Shown: positions 17,071-26,460, counted from the first letter of the stretch. The stretch is 64,000 nt of DNA from Micromonospora sp. U21 (GCF_018070045.1 NZ_JAGPYK010000016.1:62001-126000), one strand, 5' to 3'. Numbers and translations: made by a program. Notes: a model not told the origin generated them from the sequence alone.

Positions 17071-18179
17071 GCGCCACCCGGGCGGCCCTGCCGCCGACGC
17101 GCGAGCCGGCCGGCGCCAGCGAGCGTCCGGTCGACCGGCGACGCGGCTCCACCCTGCTGCGCCACCTCGCCTTCGCGCTCGCCGCCGGGCTGCTGCTGGT
17201 CGGGATCAGCTACGCGGTCGAGCCGTTCCGCAACTTCCAGCTCGCCACTGTGGCCGCCTACCTCTGCGCCACCGCCGGGCTGACCGTCCTCACCGGGCTC
17301 AACGGTCAACTCTCGCTCGGTCACGGCGCGTTGATGGCGACCGGCGCGTACACCGTGGCCTTCTGCCAGAACGCGTTCGCCGACCGGGGGATGACCGGTG
17401 GTTGGCTGCTGCCGCTCTCGCTCGGCGCGGCGATCCTCAGCACGGTCGTGGTCGGCGCGGTGGTCGGCGTCGCCGCGGCCCGGCTGCGCGGCCCCTACCT
17501 GGCCGGGGTCACCCTCGCCGTGGCCGTCGTCGTGCCGGCGCTCGCCGTCACCTTCGACGGCGTCTTCAACGGTGAGCAGGGGCTGTCGGTGCCGGTGGAG
17601 CCACCGCCGGCTTCGCTCGGCCCCTACTTCCCCTATGAGCGGTGGCAGCTCTGGCTCGCCGGGGCGGCCACCCTGCTCGCCCTGCTGCTGCTGGCGAACC
17701 TGATCCGCAGCCGTTTCGGGCGTACCTTCCGGGCGGTCCGTGACGACGAGGTGGCCGCCCGCCTCGCCGGCATCCACGTGGCCCGCACCCAGGTCCTCGC
17801 GTTCGTGGTCAGTGCTGCCACCGCCGGCCTAGGCGGCGCCCTGCTCGCGGTGCTGGCGCAGAGCGTCTCGCCCGGCGCGTTCTCGCTGACGCTGTCGCTC
17901 TTCCTGCTGATGGCCGTGGTGATCGGCGGTCTGGGTCGTCTCACCGGCGCGCTGTGGGGGGCCGTCCTGCTCGTCGCCCTGCCCGATCTCACCCATTCCG
18001 CGACCGAGCTGCTGACGCTCTCGCCCGCGGTGGCGCAGCGGCTGGAGGGCAACCTCCCGCTGGCGATCTTCGGAGTCACCCTGATCGTCGTCATGATCGC
18101 CGCACCCGGCGGCGTGCAGGGTCTGCTGTCGCGTGTCGGCCGGGCCCTGCTGGCGCGCTGGCCTGCCCGGCGGTCCTGA
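17067..18179 (+). CDS. livM: Liv-type ABC transporter permease (LivM)
   Basis: 370 residues. It has an extended polar N-terminus of about 30 residues, then about ten helices. GLNGQLSLGHGALMATGAY is the LivM signature and FGRTFRAVRDDEVAARLAGI is the coupling segment. GTG 17067 overlaps the livH stop. It is followed after 76 bases by the solute-binding lipoprotein gene. Confidence 0.92.
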   Translation: MSATRAALPPTREPAGASERPVDRRRGSTLLRHLAFALAAGLLLVGISYAVEPFRNFQLATVAAYLCATAGLTVLTGLNGQLSLGHGALMATGAYTVAFCQNAFADRGMTGGWLLPLSLGAAILSTVVVGAVVGVAAARLRGPYLAGVTLAVAVVVPALAVTFDGVFNGEQGLSVPVEPPPASLGPYFPYERWQLWLAGAATLLALLLLANLIRSRFGRTFRAVRDDEVAARLAGIHVARTQVLAFVVSAATAGLGGALLAVLAQSVSPGAFSLTLSLFLLMAVVIGGLGRLTGALWGAVLLVALPDLTHSATELLTLSPAVAQRLEGNLPLAIFGVTLIVVMIAAPGGVQGLLSRVGRALLARWPARRS

Positions 18180-18255
18180 GCTGTCCCCTGTCCGGCCTCG
18201 GCCGGGCGCCCCACCACCAAACCGTTCGATTTGAGAACCGGACCGAGAAAGGTCG

Positions 18256-19551
18256 GTGTTTCCGATGCACCGTACGGCACGACGCGGTCTTGCGATCGCC
18301 AGCACCATCGCTCTGCTGATCACCACCGTCGGTTGCAGCGGCGACGACGGTTCCGGTCCCGGCGGGGGATCGGTGCCGGGCGTCACCGACACCGAGATCG
18401 TCGTCGGCACCCACATGCCGCTCACCGGACCGGCCTCGGCCGGCTACTCCAAGATCGCCCCGGCGACGAAGGCGTACTTCGACTACGTCAACGCCAACGG
18501 CGGCGTGCACGGTCGGAAGATCACCTACAAGATCATGGACGACGGCTACAACCCGGCGAACACGCAGCAGGTGGTTCGCCAGCTCGTCCTGCAGGACAAG
18601 GTCTTCGCCATCCTCAACGGCCTCGGTACGCCGACGCACACCGGCGTGCTCGACTTCCTCAAGAGCAACCGGGTGCCCGACCTCTTCGTCGCGTCCGGCA
18701 GCCGCAGCTGGGACCAGCCGGACAAGTATCCCGGCACGTTCGGCTTCAACCCCGACTACACGGTCGAGGGCAAGATCCTTGCCAACTACGCCAAGGCGAG
18801 CCTGGCCGGCCAGAAGGTCTGCTTCCTCGGCCAGGACGACGACTTCGGCCGGGACAGCCTGGCCGGCGTGGAGAAGGTGCTGGGCGCGGGGGGCGTGGCG
18901 GTCAAGCAGACCTATGTCACCAGCAACACCAACGTGGCGCCGCAGATCGGCGCGTTCAAGGCGGCCGGTTGCCAGGTCGTCATGCTCGCCACCGTGCCCG
19001 GCTTCACCGCGCTCTCCATCGGCACCGCCGCGCGGCTGGGCTTCAAGCCGCAGTGGCTGGTCTCCAACGTCGGCGCCGACCATCCGACGCTGGCCAAGCA
19101 GCTCGGCGCCGCCGCCCCACTGCTGGAGGGCGTGGTCGGCACCAACTACCTGCCGATGCAGAACGACACCGCGAACCCGTGGATCCAGCTCTTCACGAGA
19201 ATCAACAAGTCGCACAACGGGGACGCGCCGTTCGACGGCAACACCGTCTACGGCATGTCGGTCGGGTACCTCTTCGTGCAGGTGCTGCTCGCCGCCGGCA
19301 AGGACCTCACCCGCGAGAAGGTGCTCGAGACCGTGCAGAAGGGCGGCTTCCAGGGCCCCGGGCTGGTGCCGCTGCGCTTCTCCGCCGACGACCACTCCGG
19401 CTACGGCGGGCAGCGGCTGAGCCGGGTGAGCGGGGGAGTGCAGAGCTACTTCGGCCCGGCGTACGAGACCGACGAGGCGGACGGGCCCGTCAACGAGTAC
19501 ACCGCCGCACCGGTGGCCCCGCCGGCGAACGGGGTGCCGACCGTCTCCTGA
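18256..19551 (+). CDS. Liv-type solute-binding lipoprotein (type 1 periplasmic binding fold)
   Basis: 431 residues from GTG 18256 (GAAAGG upstream); ATG 18265 is an equally possible start. A Lys/Arg N-terminus, hydrophobic stretch and lipobox ITTVGC give a membrane-anchored protein. The mature part opens VTDTEIVVGTHMPLTGPASAG, typical of Peripla_BP_6 proteins, and has VCFLGQDDDFGRDSLAG and a C-terminal GGQRLSRV. Family members bind branched-chain amino acids, amides, urea or aromatic acids, so the ligand here is open. It is probably the last gene of the liv operon; a hairpin follows. Confidence 0.9.
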   Translation: MFPMHRTARRGLAIASTIALLITTVGCSGDDGSGPGGGSVPGVTDTEIVVGTHMPLTGPASAGYSKIAPATKAYFDYVNANGGVHGRKITYKIMDDGYNPANTQQVVRQLVLQDKVFAILNGLGTPTHTGVLDFLKSNRVPDLFVASGSRSWDQPDKYPGTFGFNPDYTVEGKILANYAKASLAGQKVCFLGQDDDFGRDSLAGVEKVLGAGGVAVKQTYVTSNTNVAPQIGAFKAAGCQVVMLATVPGFTALSIGTAARLGFKPQWLVSNVGADHPTLAKQLGAAAPLLEGVVGTNYLPMQNDTANPWIQLFTRINKSHNGDAPFDGNTVYGMSVGYLFVQVLLAAGKDLTREKVLETVQKGGFQGPGLVPLRFSADDHSGYGGQRLSRVSGGVQSYFGPAYETDEADGPVNEYTAAPVAPPANGVPTVS

Positions 19552-19571
19552 CGACCCGTACGCCCGGCAGT

Positions 19572-19618
19572 CGACCGGGCGTGGTCGCGCGGCACACCGC
19601 CGTGACCACGCCCGGTCG
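19572..19618 (+). terminator. Hairpin terminator after the liv operon
   Basis: A perfect 15-bp inverted repeat (19572-19586 with 19604-19618) around a 17-nt loop, 20 bases after the solute-binding protein stop. Confidence 0.7.
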
Positions 19619-19713
19619 TACGGCTGCCCGCCGCCCTGACCGCACCTGATCCGGCTGCCGGCGGGCGGTGGGAGAGTGCGGCCTGCCCGAGAGCCGCCGC
19701 TGCCGTCCAGGCG

Positions 19714-19761
19714 TTGACCGACACCGATCGCTGCTCCTACTATCTGCACTGTGAATGCAGA
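19714..19761 (+). promoter_or_regulatory. Leaderless SDR promoter with an operator palindrome over the start
   Basis: TTGACC (19714-19719) and TACTAT (19738-19743) are separated by 18 bases, placing transcription start at about the GTG (19751). A palindrome TCTGCA-N7-TGCAGA (19743-19761) spans the -10 edge and the start codon. Its core matches the livG operator in 9 of 11 central bases. Confidence 0.55.
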
Positions 19762-20518
19762 TTCAGGTCGGCTCGCGGGTCGGGTCGCCATCGTCACCGG
19801 TGCGAGTCGGGGGATCGGTCTGGCCATCGCCCAGCGGCTGGTGGCCGAGGGCGCGCGGGTTGGCCTGACGGCCCGGCGTCCGGAGGCGCTGGCCGAGGCG
19901 GTCACCGCGCTCGGCGGCCCGGCGTACGCCGTGGCCGTGCCCGGGCGGGCCGACGACGCCGAGCACCGGGCCGCCGCGGTACGAGAGGTCACCGCGGCGT
20001 TCGGGCCGGTGGACCTCCTGGTCAACAACACCGGCATCAACCCGGTGCGCGGCCCGCTGGTGGGGCTGGACCTGGCGGCGGCGCGCAAGATCCTCGACGT
20101 CAACCTGGTCGCCGCGCTCGGCTGGGTGCAGGAGGTGTGCGCCGCCGGTATGGCCGACCGGGGTGGCTGCGTCGTCAACATCTCGTCGATCGCCGGCCTC
20201 GGCCCGTCGCCCGGCATCGCCTTCTACGGGGTGAGCAAGGCCGCGCTCAACCACCTCACCGCCAGCCTCGCCGCGGAGCTGGGGCCAACGGTCCGGGTCA
20301 ACGCCGTCGCGCCCGGGGTGGTGAAGACCCGCTTCGCCTCCGCGCTGTACGAGGGCCGGGAGGACGAGGTCGCCGCACGGTACCCGCTCGGGCGGCTCGG
20401 CCTGCCGCAGGACGTGGCCGGCGTGGTCGCCTTCCTGGCCTCCGCCGACGCCGCCTGGATCACCGGGCAGACCATCGTCTGCGACGGCGGCGTCACGCTG
20501 ACCGGCCGCGCCGGGTGA
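19751..20518 (+). CDS. Short-chain dehydrogenase/reductase (SDR)
   Basis: 255 residues, classical SDR. The NAD(P) motif is TGASRGIGLAI, the structural NNTG is present, and the catalytic Ser/Tyr/Lys appear as INISSIAG and YGVSKAAL. The C-terminal AWITGQTIVCDGGVTL is typical of FabG-like members. It would oxidise or reduce an alcohol/ketone, perhaps a hydroxyacyl intermediate, given the nearby acyl-CoA dehydrogenase; that is inference. The transcript appears leaderless. Confidence 0.9.
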   Translation: MNADSGRLAGRVAIVTGASRGIGLAIAQRLVAEGARVGLTARRPEALAEAVTALGGPAYAVAVPGRADDAEHRAAAVREVTAAFGPVDLLVNNTGINPVRGPLVGLDLAAARKILDVNLVAALGWVQEVCAAGMADRGGCVVNISSIAGLGPSPGIAFYGVSKAALNHLTASLAAELGPTVRVNAVAPGVVKTRFASALYEGREDEVAARYPLGRLGLPQDVAGVVAFLASADAAWITGQTIVCDGGVTLTGRAG

Positions 20519-20579
20519 CGGCGGCCCGGGTACCGATGATCACCGTTTGTCTAGACTCGGCGGTGCGTCGGGGGACGTC

Positions 20580-21215
20580 ATGGCGGTGAAGGGGCGGGGG
20601 CGGATGGACGGGGTCGAGGTCGCGGGCCGGGTCGACGGGCGGACCGCGCGGGCCGAGCGCACCCGTGTGGCCATCGTCGAGGCGCACCTCGCGCTCATCT
20701 CCGAGGGTGACCTCCGGCCGACCGGGGAGCGCATCGCCGAGCGGGCCGGCATCTCGCTGCGCACCCTCTGGACCAACTTCAAGGACATGGAGACGCTCTT
20801 CGAGGCGAGCGGCGCCGAGGTGCTCCGCCAGCAGGACGCTGCCTACCGGCCGATCTCCTCAGGGCTGCCGCTGGCGAAGCGGATCGACGCGTACTGCCGG
20901 CAACGGGCCCGGCTGCTCCAGCTCATCGCGCCGTCGGCGCGGGCCGCACAGATGCGCGAGCCGGTCTCGGACCAGTTGCACCGCAACCGCCTCAAGCACA
21001 TCGACCGGGTCCGAGATGAGGTCGAGCAGCTCTTCGCCGCCGAGCTGGCGCAGGCCGGGCGGGGCCGGGGGCAGCTGCTCAACGCACTGGTGGCGGCCAG
21101 CATGTGGCCTGCCTGGTCGATGTTGCGCGACGGCCTGGAGCTGAGCGTGGACCAGGCCCGCGGCGTCATGGCCCGCACGGTGGGCGCCCTGCTGGCCGAG
21201 GTGACGGCCGGCTGA
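20580..21215 (+). CDS. TetR-family transcriptional regulator
   Basis: About 211 residues from ATG 20580; ATG 20604, which has a GGGGCGG stretch upstream, is an alternative. The N-terminal helix-turn-helix is clear (ERTRVAIVEAHLALI, then GERIAERAGISLRTLWTNFKDMETLF). The helical C-terminal ligand domain is not assignable to a known ligand. It lies between the SDR and LuxR genes in the middle of the cluster and is the best candidate to bind the three related palindromes. A TAGACT -10-like sequence inside TCTAGA precedes the gene. Confidence 0.88.
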   Translation: MAVKGRGRMDGVEVAGRVDGRTARAERTRVAIVEAHLALISEGDLRPTGERIAERAGISLRTLWTNFKDMETLFEASGAEVLRQQDAAYRPISSGLPLAKRIDAYCRQRARLLQLIAPSARAAQMREPVSDQLHRNRLKHIDRVRDEVEQLFAAELAQAGRGRGQLLNALVAASMWPAWSMLRDGLELSVDQARGVMARTVGALLAEVTAG

Positions 21216-21280
21216 GCGCAGCCCGGTACGAAGGTCGCCCACCTCTTTCCATCCGGTTACCGATAGGTGACACTGAATAC

Positions 21281-24067
21281 ATGGTTACTGCATCAAGAGT
21301 GCAAATAACCGTGCTGCGCGGCCGGGACGACGAGTGCCGGGCTGTCCGGAACCTGCTCGGCGGTGTGACCGACGGCGGTGGTGCCCTGCTGCTGCACGGC
21401 GAGCCCGGGTCGGGCCGGACCGCGCTGGTCGGCTACGCCCACCGGTACGCCGAGGGCTGCACCGTGCTGGCCGCGACCGGCCTGCCCGAGGAGGCCGCGC
21501 TGCCGTACGCCGGCCTGCAACGCCTGCTCGACCCGGTGCTCGACCGGGCCAACGCCCTGCCCGAGCAGCAGTGGCACCTACTGCGGCGCGCGCTGGACGG
21601 CGAGGGCTGCCCGACCGACCGCCAACTGGCACTGTCGATGTCCGTGCTCGGACTGCTCGCCGCCGCCGCCCGGGACCGCCCGCTGCTCGCCACCATGGAC
21701 GACGTCGACCGGGGGGACCGGCGGACCGCGAGGGTGCTGGCCTTCGTGGCCCGCCGGTTGCGGCACCTGCCGGTCGCCGTCCTGCTCACCGCCGACGTCA
21801 CCGCCACGGTCGACGGGATACCGGCGCACCGGCTCCGGCCCCTGGACGAGCGGGAGAGCGTCGCCGTCCTCACCGACCGGCTGCCCGAGCGACCCGCCGC
21901 GCCGGTCGTGGCAGCGCTCGCCGCGGTCGGTGGCGGCAATCCGCAGGCCCTGGTGGACCTCGCCGAGGTGCTCACCCCCGCCCAGGGGCGGGGGGAGGAG
22001 CCGCCGCCCACCGCCCCACCGGCCGACGGCGTGCTGGGCCGCGCCTACCGGGCCCGGCTGGACCGGTTGCCGCCGGACACCCGACGGATGCTGCTGCTCG
22101 CCGCGCTCGACGAGGACGGGCAGCCAGCCACCCTGATCCGGGCGGCGGCGGTCGCCGGCACCGCGGTCGAGGCGCTCGCCCCGGCGGAGGTCGCCGGCCT
22201 GGTCCGCGTCGAGCCGCGGAGCGTCACGTTCCCCCAGCCGCTGGCCCGTGCGATGGTCGCGGCCGGCGCACCGCTCGCGGAGCGCCGCGCGGCGCACCGG
22301 CTGCTCGCCGGCGTGCTCGATTCCGACGGGCAGCGGCTGCGCCGGGCGATGCATCTCGCCGCCGCGACGGCGGGTGCCAACCCGGCCCTCGCCACCGAGC
22401 TGGAAGAGGCGGCGGCCGGTGGGGAAAGCGGCTGGGCCACCGCCTCTGCTGCGCTGTGCCGGGCCGCCGAACTCAGTGACCAGCCGGCCCGCGCCGCCGC
22501 CCGCCTGCTGGCCGCTGCCCGGTACGCCTGGGCCGCGGGCCAACCCGGTCGGGCCCGGCTGCTGCTCGACCGCCTCCGCGCCATCCCCGCGGACGGGACC
22601 GTCACCGGTCACGCCGAGCTGCTGCGCGGCGAGCTGGAGCTGCGGTGTGACGGCGCCTCGGTCGCATCGGCCACCCTGCTGGCCGCCGCGGGGGCGGTGG
22701 CCCACACCGACCGCGCCCTCGCGTTGGCTGCGCTGGCGCGGGCCGGCGAGGCCGTCTGCTTCGCCGGCGACCAGTACCGGTACGCCGAGGTCGGCCGCCG
22801 GGCACTGGCGTTGCGGCGCCCGAACGACCCGCCGGCGACAGAGTTGATGAGCTCTCTGGTCGCCGGGGTGGCGGCCACCCTGCGAGGCGACCATGAGCGA
22901 GCCGGCCCCGCGCTGCGACGCGCCGTCGTGCTGGGTGGGCGTCTGGCCGGGCCGGCGCTGACCCCGACCGCGCTCACCTGCGCGGCGGCGGCCGGCCTGG
23001 TGGTCGCCGTGGACGGCGCGGCGCACCGGCTCGCCGAGCGCGCCGCCGGGTTGGCCCGCGACCGGGGCGAACTGTCCATGCTGTCCCGGGCACTGGAGCT
23101 GCGGGCCGTCGCCGAGTACTGGCTGGGCCGGCACGAGGCGGCGGCGGAGACGTCCCGCGACGGCCTGCGGGTCGCGCGTGCCACCGGTCAGGTCAACTGC
23201 GCCAACGTCCACCTGGGCATGCTCGCCGTGCTGGCCGCCATCCGGGCCGACCGGGCAACCAGTCTGCGGCGGATCCGGGAGATCGGCGAGGCGCCGACGC
23301 CGGGCAGCCGGCCACACGCGTTCGCCGGGTGGGCGCTGGCGGTGCTCGACCTGGTCGACGGCCGGCACGCCGAGGCCGCGGCCCGACTGGCGTCCCTGGC
23401 CCGGCTCGGTACCGGCCGGGGTCAGGTCCTCGTTCAGGTGATGGCCACCCCGTACCTGGTGGAGGCGGCCGCCCACCTGGCGCACCGACCGGCGGCGACG
23501 GCCGCGCTCGCCGTCTTCGACCGGTGGGCCAGCAGCACGGCGAGCCCGTTGCGCCGGGCGCTCTCCGCCCGCTGTCACGCGCTGCTCGCACCACGGGGCA
23601 GCGCCGAGGCCGAGCGGGAGTTTCGGACGGCGCTGCGGCTGCACCCGACGGAGGCCGGCACGTTCGAGCGGGCACGTACCGAGTTGCTCTTCGGTCAGGA
23701 GCTGCGCCGCAGGAGACGTCCGCGCGACGCCCGCGCACACCTGCACCAGGCCCGCGAGACGTTCACCCTGCTCGGGGCGAGCTGCTGGGCCGAGCAGGCC
23801 ACCGCGGAACTGCGCGCGGCCGGCGAGTCGGTGGGCCCGCCGGACCTGCCCGCGGCGCGGCTGCTGACCGGCCAGCAACTACGGATCGCCGAACTTGTCG
23901 CGGAGGGTGCCACCAACCGGGAGATCGCCGCCCGGATGTTCCTCTCCACCCGCACGGTGGACCATCACCTGCGCAACGTCTTCCACCGGCTCGGCATCCG
24001 CTCCCGCACCGAGCTGGTCCGCGCGTTCGCCGCCGAGCGGCACGCCGGGCTGGCCTCCGACCGGTGA
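21281..24067 (+). CDS. Large LuxR-family ATPase regulator (LAL type)
   Basis: 928 residues. An N-terminal AAA-type ATPase has Walker A HGEPGSGRTALV and a Walker-B-like ATMDDVDRGD. A long Ala/Arg/Leu-rich middle follows, with TPR-like helices (about 350-850). A C-terminal LuxR helix-turn-helix (LTGQQLRIAELVAEGATN, then STRTVDHHLRNVFHRLGI) ends the protein. LAL regulators activate catabolic or secondary-metabolite genes in response to inducers. ATG 21281 is chosen because sequence upstream overlaps the TetR gene in another frame. A TGCA-N7-TGCA element lies at codons 3-8. Confidence 0.9.
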   Translation: MVTASRVQITVLRGRDDECRAVRNLLGGVTDGGGALLLHGEPGSGRTALVGYAHRYAEGCTVLAATGLPEEAALPYAGLQRLLDPVLDRANALPEQQWHLLRRALDGEGCPTDRQLALSMSVLGLLAAAARDRPLLATMDDVDRGDRRTARVLAFVARRLRHLPVAVLLTADVTATVDGIPAHRLRPLDERESVAVLTDRLPERPAAPVVAALAAVGGGNPQALVDLAEVLTPAQGRGEEPPPTAPPADGVLGRAYRARLDRLPPDTRRMLLLAALDEDGQPATLIRAAAVAGTAVEALAPAEVAGLVRVEPRSVTFPQPLARAMVAAGAPLAERRAAHRLLAGVLDSDGQRLRRAMHLAAATAGANPALATELEEAAAGGESGWATASAALCRAAELSDQPARAAARLLAAARYAWAAGQPGRARLLLDRLRAIPADGTVTGHAELLRGELELRCDGASVASATLLAAAGAVAHTDRALALAALARAGEAVCFAGDQYRYAEVGRRALALRRPNDPPATELMSSLVAGVAATLRGDHERAGPALRRAVVLGGRLAGPALTPTALTCAAAAGLVVAVDGAAHRLAERAAGLARDRGELSMLSRALELRAVAEYWLGRHEAAAETSRDGLRVARATGQVNCANVHLGMLAVLAAIRADRATSLRRIREIGEAPTPGSRPHAFAGWALAVLDLVDGRHAEAAARLASLARLGTGRGQVLVQVMATPYLVEAAAHLAHRPAATAALAVFDRWASSTASPLRRALSARCHALLAPRGSAEAEREFRTALRLHPTEAGTFERARTELLFGQELRRRRRPRDARAHLHQARETFTLLGASCWAEQATAELRAAGESVGPPDLPAARLLTGQQLRIAELVAEGATNREIAARMFLSTRTVDHHLRNVFHRLGIRSRTELVRAFAAERHAGLASDR
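21289..21303. promoter_or_regulatory. Candidate operator within the 5' end of the LuxR gene
   Basis: TGCA-tcaagag-TGCA. Read on the minus strand it matches the SDR operator at 12 of 15 positions, so it may be a third site for the same repressor. Confidence 0.35.
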
Positions 24068-24098
24068 TCGCCGGCCGGTCACCGTCCGGCCTGGACGA

Positions 24099-24123
24099 CT
24101 TAAACTATCACCGCTAGTTTAAG
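24099..24123 (+). promoter_or_regulatory. Operator palindrome upstream of the acyl-CoA dehydrogenase
   Basis: CTTAAACTA-N7-TAGTTTAAG is a perfect 9-bp inverted repeat ending 4 bases before the ATG at 24128. It is unusually AT-rich for this genome. It contains a -10-like TAAACT (24101-24106). The sequence differs from the other palindromes of the cluster and points to a separate regulator. Confidence 0.6.
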
Positions 24124-24127
24124 GGCC

Positions 24128-25276
24128 ATGGAGCTCACCCTCTCCGCCGAGCAGGCGGCGGTCCGCCAGCTCGCCGCCGAGTTCGTCGACCGGGAGCTGG
24201 TGCCGCACGCGGCAGCCTGGGACCGCCGCGAGTCGGTCGATCCGGCCGTCGTCGGCATGCTCGGCGACCTGGGCTTCCTCGGGCTCACCATCGCCGAGCC
24301 GGACGGCGGCTCCGGCGGTGACCACCTCGCGTACTGCCTGGTCCTGGAGGAACTCGGCCGGGGAGACTCGGCCGTGCGCGGCATCGTGTCCGTCTCGCTC
24401 GGTCTGGTCGCCAAGTCGATCGCCGCACACGGGTCGGCCGCACAGCGGTCCGAGTGGCTGCCCCGGCTCTGCTCCGGGGCCGCGCTCGGCTGCTTCGCGC
24501 TGACCGAGCCGGACAGCGGCTCGGACGCGGCCGCGCTGCGTACCCGCGCGGTCCGCGACGGCACCGACTGGCTGCTCACCGGCACGAAGACGTTCATCAC
24601 CAACGGCACCACCGCCGACGTCGCGCTGGTCTTCGCCCGCACCGGTGACCCGGGGCACCGGGGCATCACCGCGTTCCTGGTGCCCACCGGGAGCCCGGGG
24701 CTGACCCGGCGGGAGATCCACGGCAAGCTCGGCCTGCGCGGCCAGGCCACCGGTGAACTGCGCTTCGACGAGGTACGGGTGCCCGACGCGGCCCGCCTCG
24801 GCGCCGAGGGCGCCGGCTTCCGTCTGGCGTTGGCCACCCTCGCCAAGGGCCGGATGTCGGTCGCCGCCGGCTGCGTCGGCATCGCCCAGGGCTGCCTGGA
24901 CGCCGCGGTCGGCTACGCCGGGCAGCGGGCCCAGTTCGGCAAGCCGATCGCCGGCCACCAGCTCGTCCAGCAGCTGCTCGCCAGCATCGCGGTGGACACC
25001 GCCGCGGCCCGGCTCCTGGTGTGGCAGGTTGCCGACCTGATCGACCGCGGCCAGCCGTTCGCGACCGAGGCGTCGATGGCCAAGCTGTTCGCCAGCGAGG
25101 CCGCCGTCCGGGCGGCCAACAACGCGGTCCAGGTGTTTGGGGGGTACGGCTACATTGACGAGTACCCGGTCGGCAAGTACCTTCGTGACGCCCGGGTCGC
25201 CACCCTCTACGAGGGCACCAGCCAGATCCAGGAGCTTCTCATCGGGCGCGCGCTCACCGGGGTCAACGCCTTCTGA
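24128..25276 (+). CDS. Acyl-CoA dehydrogenase
   Basis: 382 residues, normal length. It contains GCFALTEPDSGSDAAALRT, TGTKTFITNG, KLGLRGQATGELRF, the FAD/tetramer segment YAGQRAQFGKPIAGHQ, and the C-terminal QVFGGYGYIDEYPVGKYLRDARV-type region with YEGTSQIQ. The catalytic Glu is in the YEGTSQ loop as in short/branched-chain enzymes. It oxidises an acyl-CoA to the enoyl-CoA. It starts directly after the palindrome and ends at a hairpin, so it is a single-gene transcript. The substrate is unknown. Confidence 0.92.
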   Translation: MELTLSAEQAAVRQLAAEFVDRELVPHAAAWDRRESVDPAVVGMLGDLGFLGLTIAEPDGGSGGDHLAYCLVLEELGRGDSAVRGIVSVSLGLVAKSIAAHGSAAQRSEWLPRLCSGAALGCFALTEPDSGSDAAALRTRAVRDGTDWLLTGTKTFITNGTTADVALVFARTGDPGHRGITAFLVPTGSPGLTRREIHGKLGLRGQATGELRFDEVRVPDAARLGAEGAGFRLALATLAKGRMSVAAGCVGIAQGCLDAAVGYAGQRAQFGKPIAGHQLVQQLLASIAVDTAAARLLVWQVADLIDRGQPFATEASMAKLFASEAAVRAANNAVQVFGGYGYIDEYPVGKYLRDARVATLYEGTSQIQELLIGRALTGVNAF

Positions 25277-25291
25277 CCCGCGTCCGCAGTG

Positions 25292-25313
25292 GGCTATCGC
25301 GGATCCGATAGCC
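25292..25313 (+). terminator. Hairpin terminator after the acyl-CoA dehydrogenase
   Basis: GGCTATCG and CGATAGCC (25292-25299 with 25306-25313) close a 6-nt loop, 15 bases after the stop. Confidence 0.6.
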
Positions 25314-25392
25314 GGCGTTCGACTGAACGGTGGCGCGGCGGTGGAAGCATCAGGCGCATCCGCTTGTCCCGGCCACCACTGGGGAGACTCCG

Positions 25393-26397
25393 ATGCATCG
25401 TCTCGTTCGACGCACCTTGGCGGCCGGCGCCGCCGTCGGCCTGCTGGCCACCGCGGCCGTCGTGGCCGCGTCGCCCGCCACCGCGTTCCCCCGTCCGCCA
25501 GCGCCGTCGTGCGCCATTGAGACACTGCCGCAGCCCGCGGACATGTACCGCACCGAGGCCTACGCCATCGACGCCACCGGCCGGTACGTCGCCGGGGGAG
25601 CGCTGCGGGTCACCCACGAGAGCCCGACAGAGGCGTTCATGCTGCTCTGGGACCGGGGTCGGCTGACGACCGTGCCCTGGCCGAACGGCGACGGCGTCGT
25701 CGACGTCAACGCTCGCGGCGTGGTGATCGGCAACGGAAACGCCGACGGTCGGACCTCGCCGTGGAGCTACCGGAACGGTGTCTTCACCCTCCTGCCGACC
25801 CCGTCGGAGCTGGTCTACGTCTCGGCGATCAGCACCGTTGGTGACGTGGTGGGATACCGCTTCGACGACGCGACCGGCGGATTCGTCGCGCTGCGGTGGC
25901 CGGCGTCCCGCCCGGGAACGGTCGAGGAGCTGGCCGCCCCGGCGGGAGCGCTGGCGCTGGGCGTCACCCGCGATGGCAGCATCGTGGGCACCGCTTCCGG
26001 CCCGGAATACTTCACGGGCTGGGCGCGGCACCCGGACGGCCGGTACTCGGAGCTGACCGTGCCCGGCGCCCGGTCCACCCAGGTCGTCGCGGCCGAGGGG
26101 CGCTGGGCGGTCGGCCGGGTCGACCTGGGCGATGATGACCAGTTCCCGGTGCGGTGGAACCTGCGCACCGGCGCGTACACCGAGCTGGACCGGCAGGCAT
26201 ACGTGCTGGACGACGTCAACGCGCGCGGGGTGGCCGTCGGTGGCGACCGGGTGGTCCGTGGTGCCACCTCCCGCCAGTTGCCGGGCGGTGGCGACAGGCT
26301 GACCGTGGCCGGCCGGGCGATCGCCGACGACGGGACCATCGTGGGCTTTCGCAACAGTGCCGGCAAGGTGACCGCGGTGCGGTGGACCGCCTGCTGA
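25393..26397 (+). CDS. Secreted protein of unknown function, probable beta-propeller
   Basis: 334 residues with a signal peptide of about 33 residues (cut near ATA-FP). I do not recognise a named family. The mature part has repeated units of the form 'IDATGRYVAGG', 'VNARGVVIGNG', 'STVGDVVGYRF', 'TRDGSIVGTAS' and 'IADDGTIVGFR'. These are spaced about 45 residues and each is followed by a Trp-containing strand. This pattern resembles the extracellular HAF-type repeat and suggests a beta-propeller of six or so blades. ATG 25393 follows GGGGAG. It lies alone between the acyl-CoA dehydrogenase and the xylan locus. Confidence 0.75.
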   Translation: MHRLVRRTLAAGAAVGLLATAAVVAASPATAFPRPPAPSCAIETLPQPADMYRTEAYAIDATGRYVAGGALRVTHESPTEAFMLLWDRGRLTTVPWPNGDGVVDVNARGVVIGNGNADGRTSPWSYRNGVFTLLPTPSELVYVSAISTVGDVVGYRFDDATGGFVALRWPASRPGTVEELAAPAGALALGVTRDGSIVGTASGPEYFTGWARHPDGRYSELTVPGARSTQVVAAEGRWAVGRVDLGDDDQFPVRWNLRTGAYTELDRQAYVLDDVNARGVAVGGDRVVRGATSRQLPGGGDRLTVAGRAIADDGTIVGFRNSAGKVTAVRWTAC

Positions 26398-26460
26398 CCT
26401 GGACGTGTTCGACCCGGAGCGTCGCTGCGGACCGGCTTCTCGCCGGCCCGGCGTGCCGCG

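Noticed and set aside
21578..23878. 766-residue minus-strand open frame
   Set aside because: Composition (Gly/Arg/Gln/Pro-rich, no domains) is that of a shadow of the LuxR gene in GC-rich DNA.
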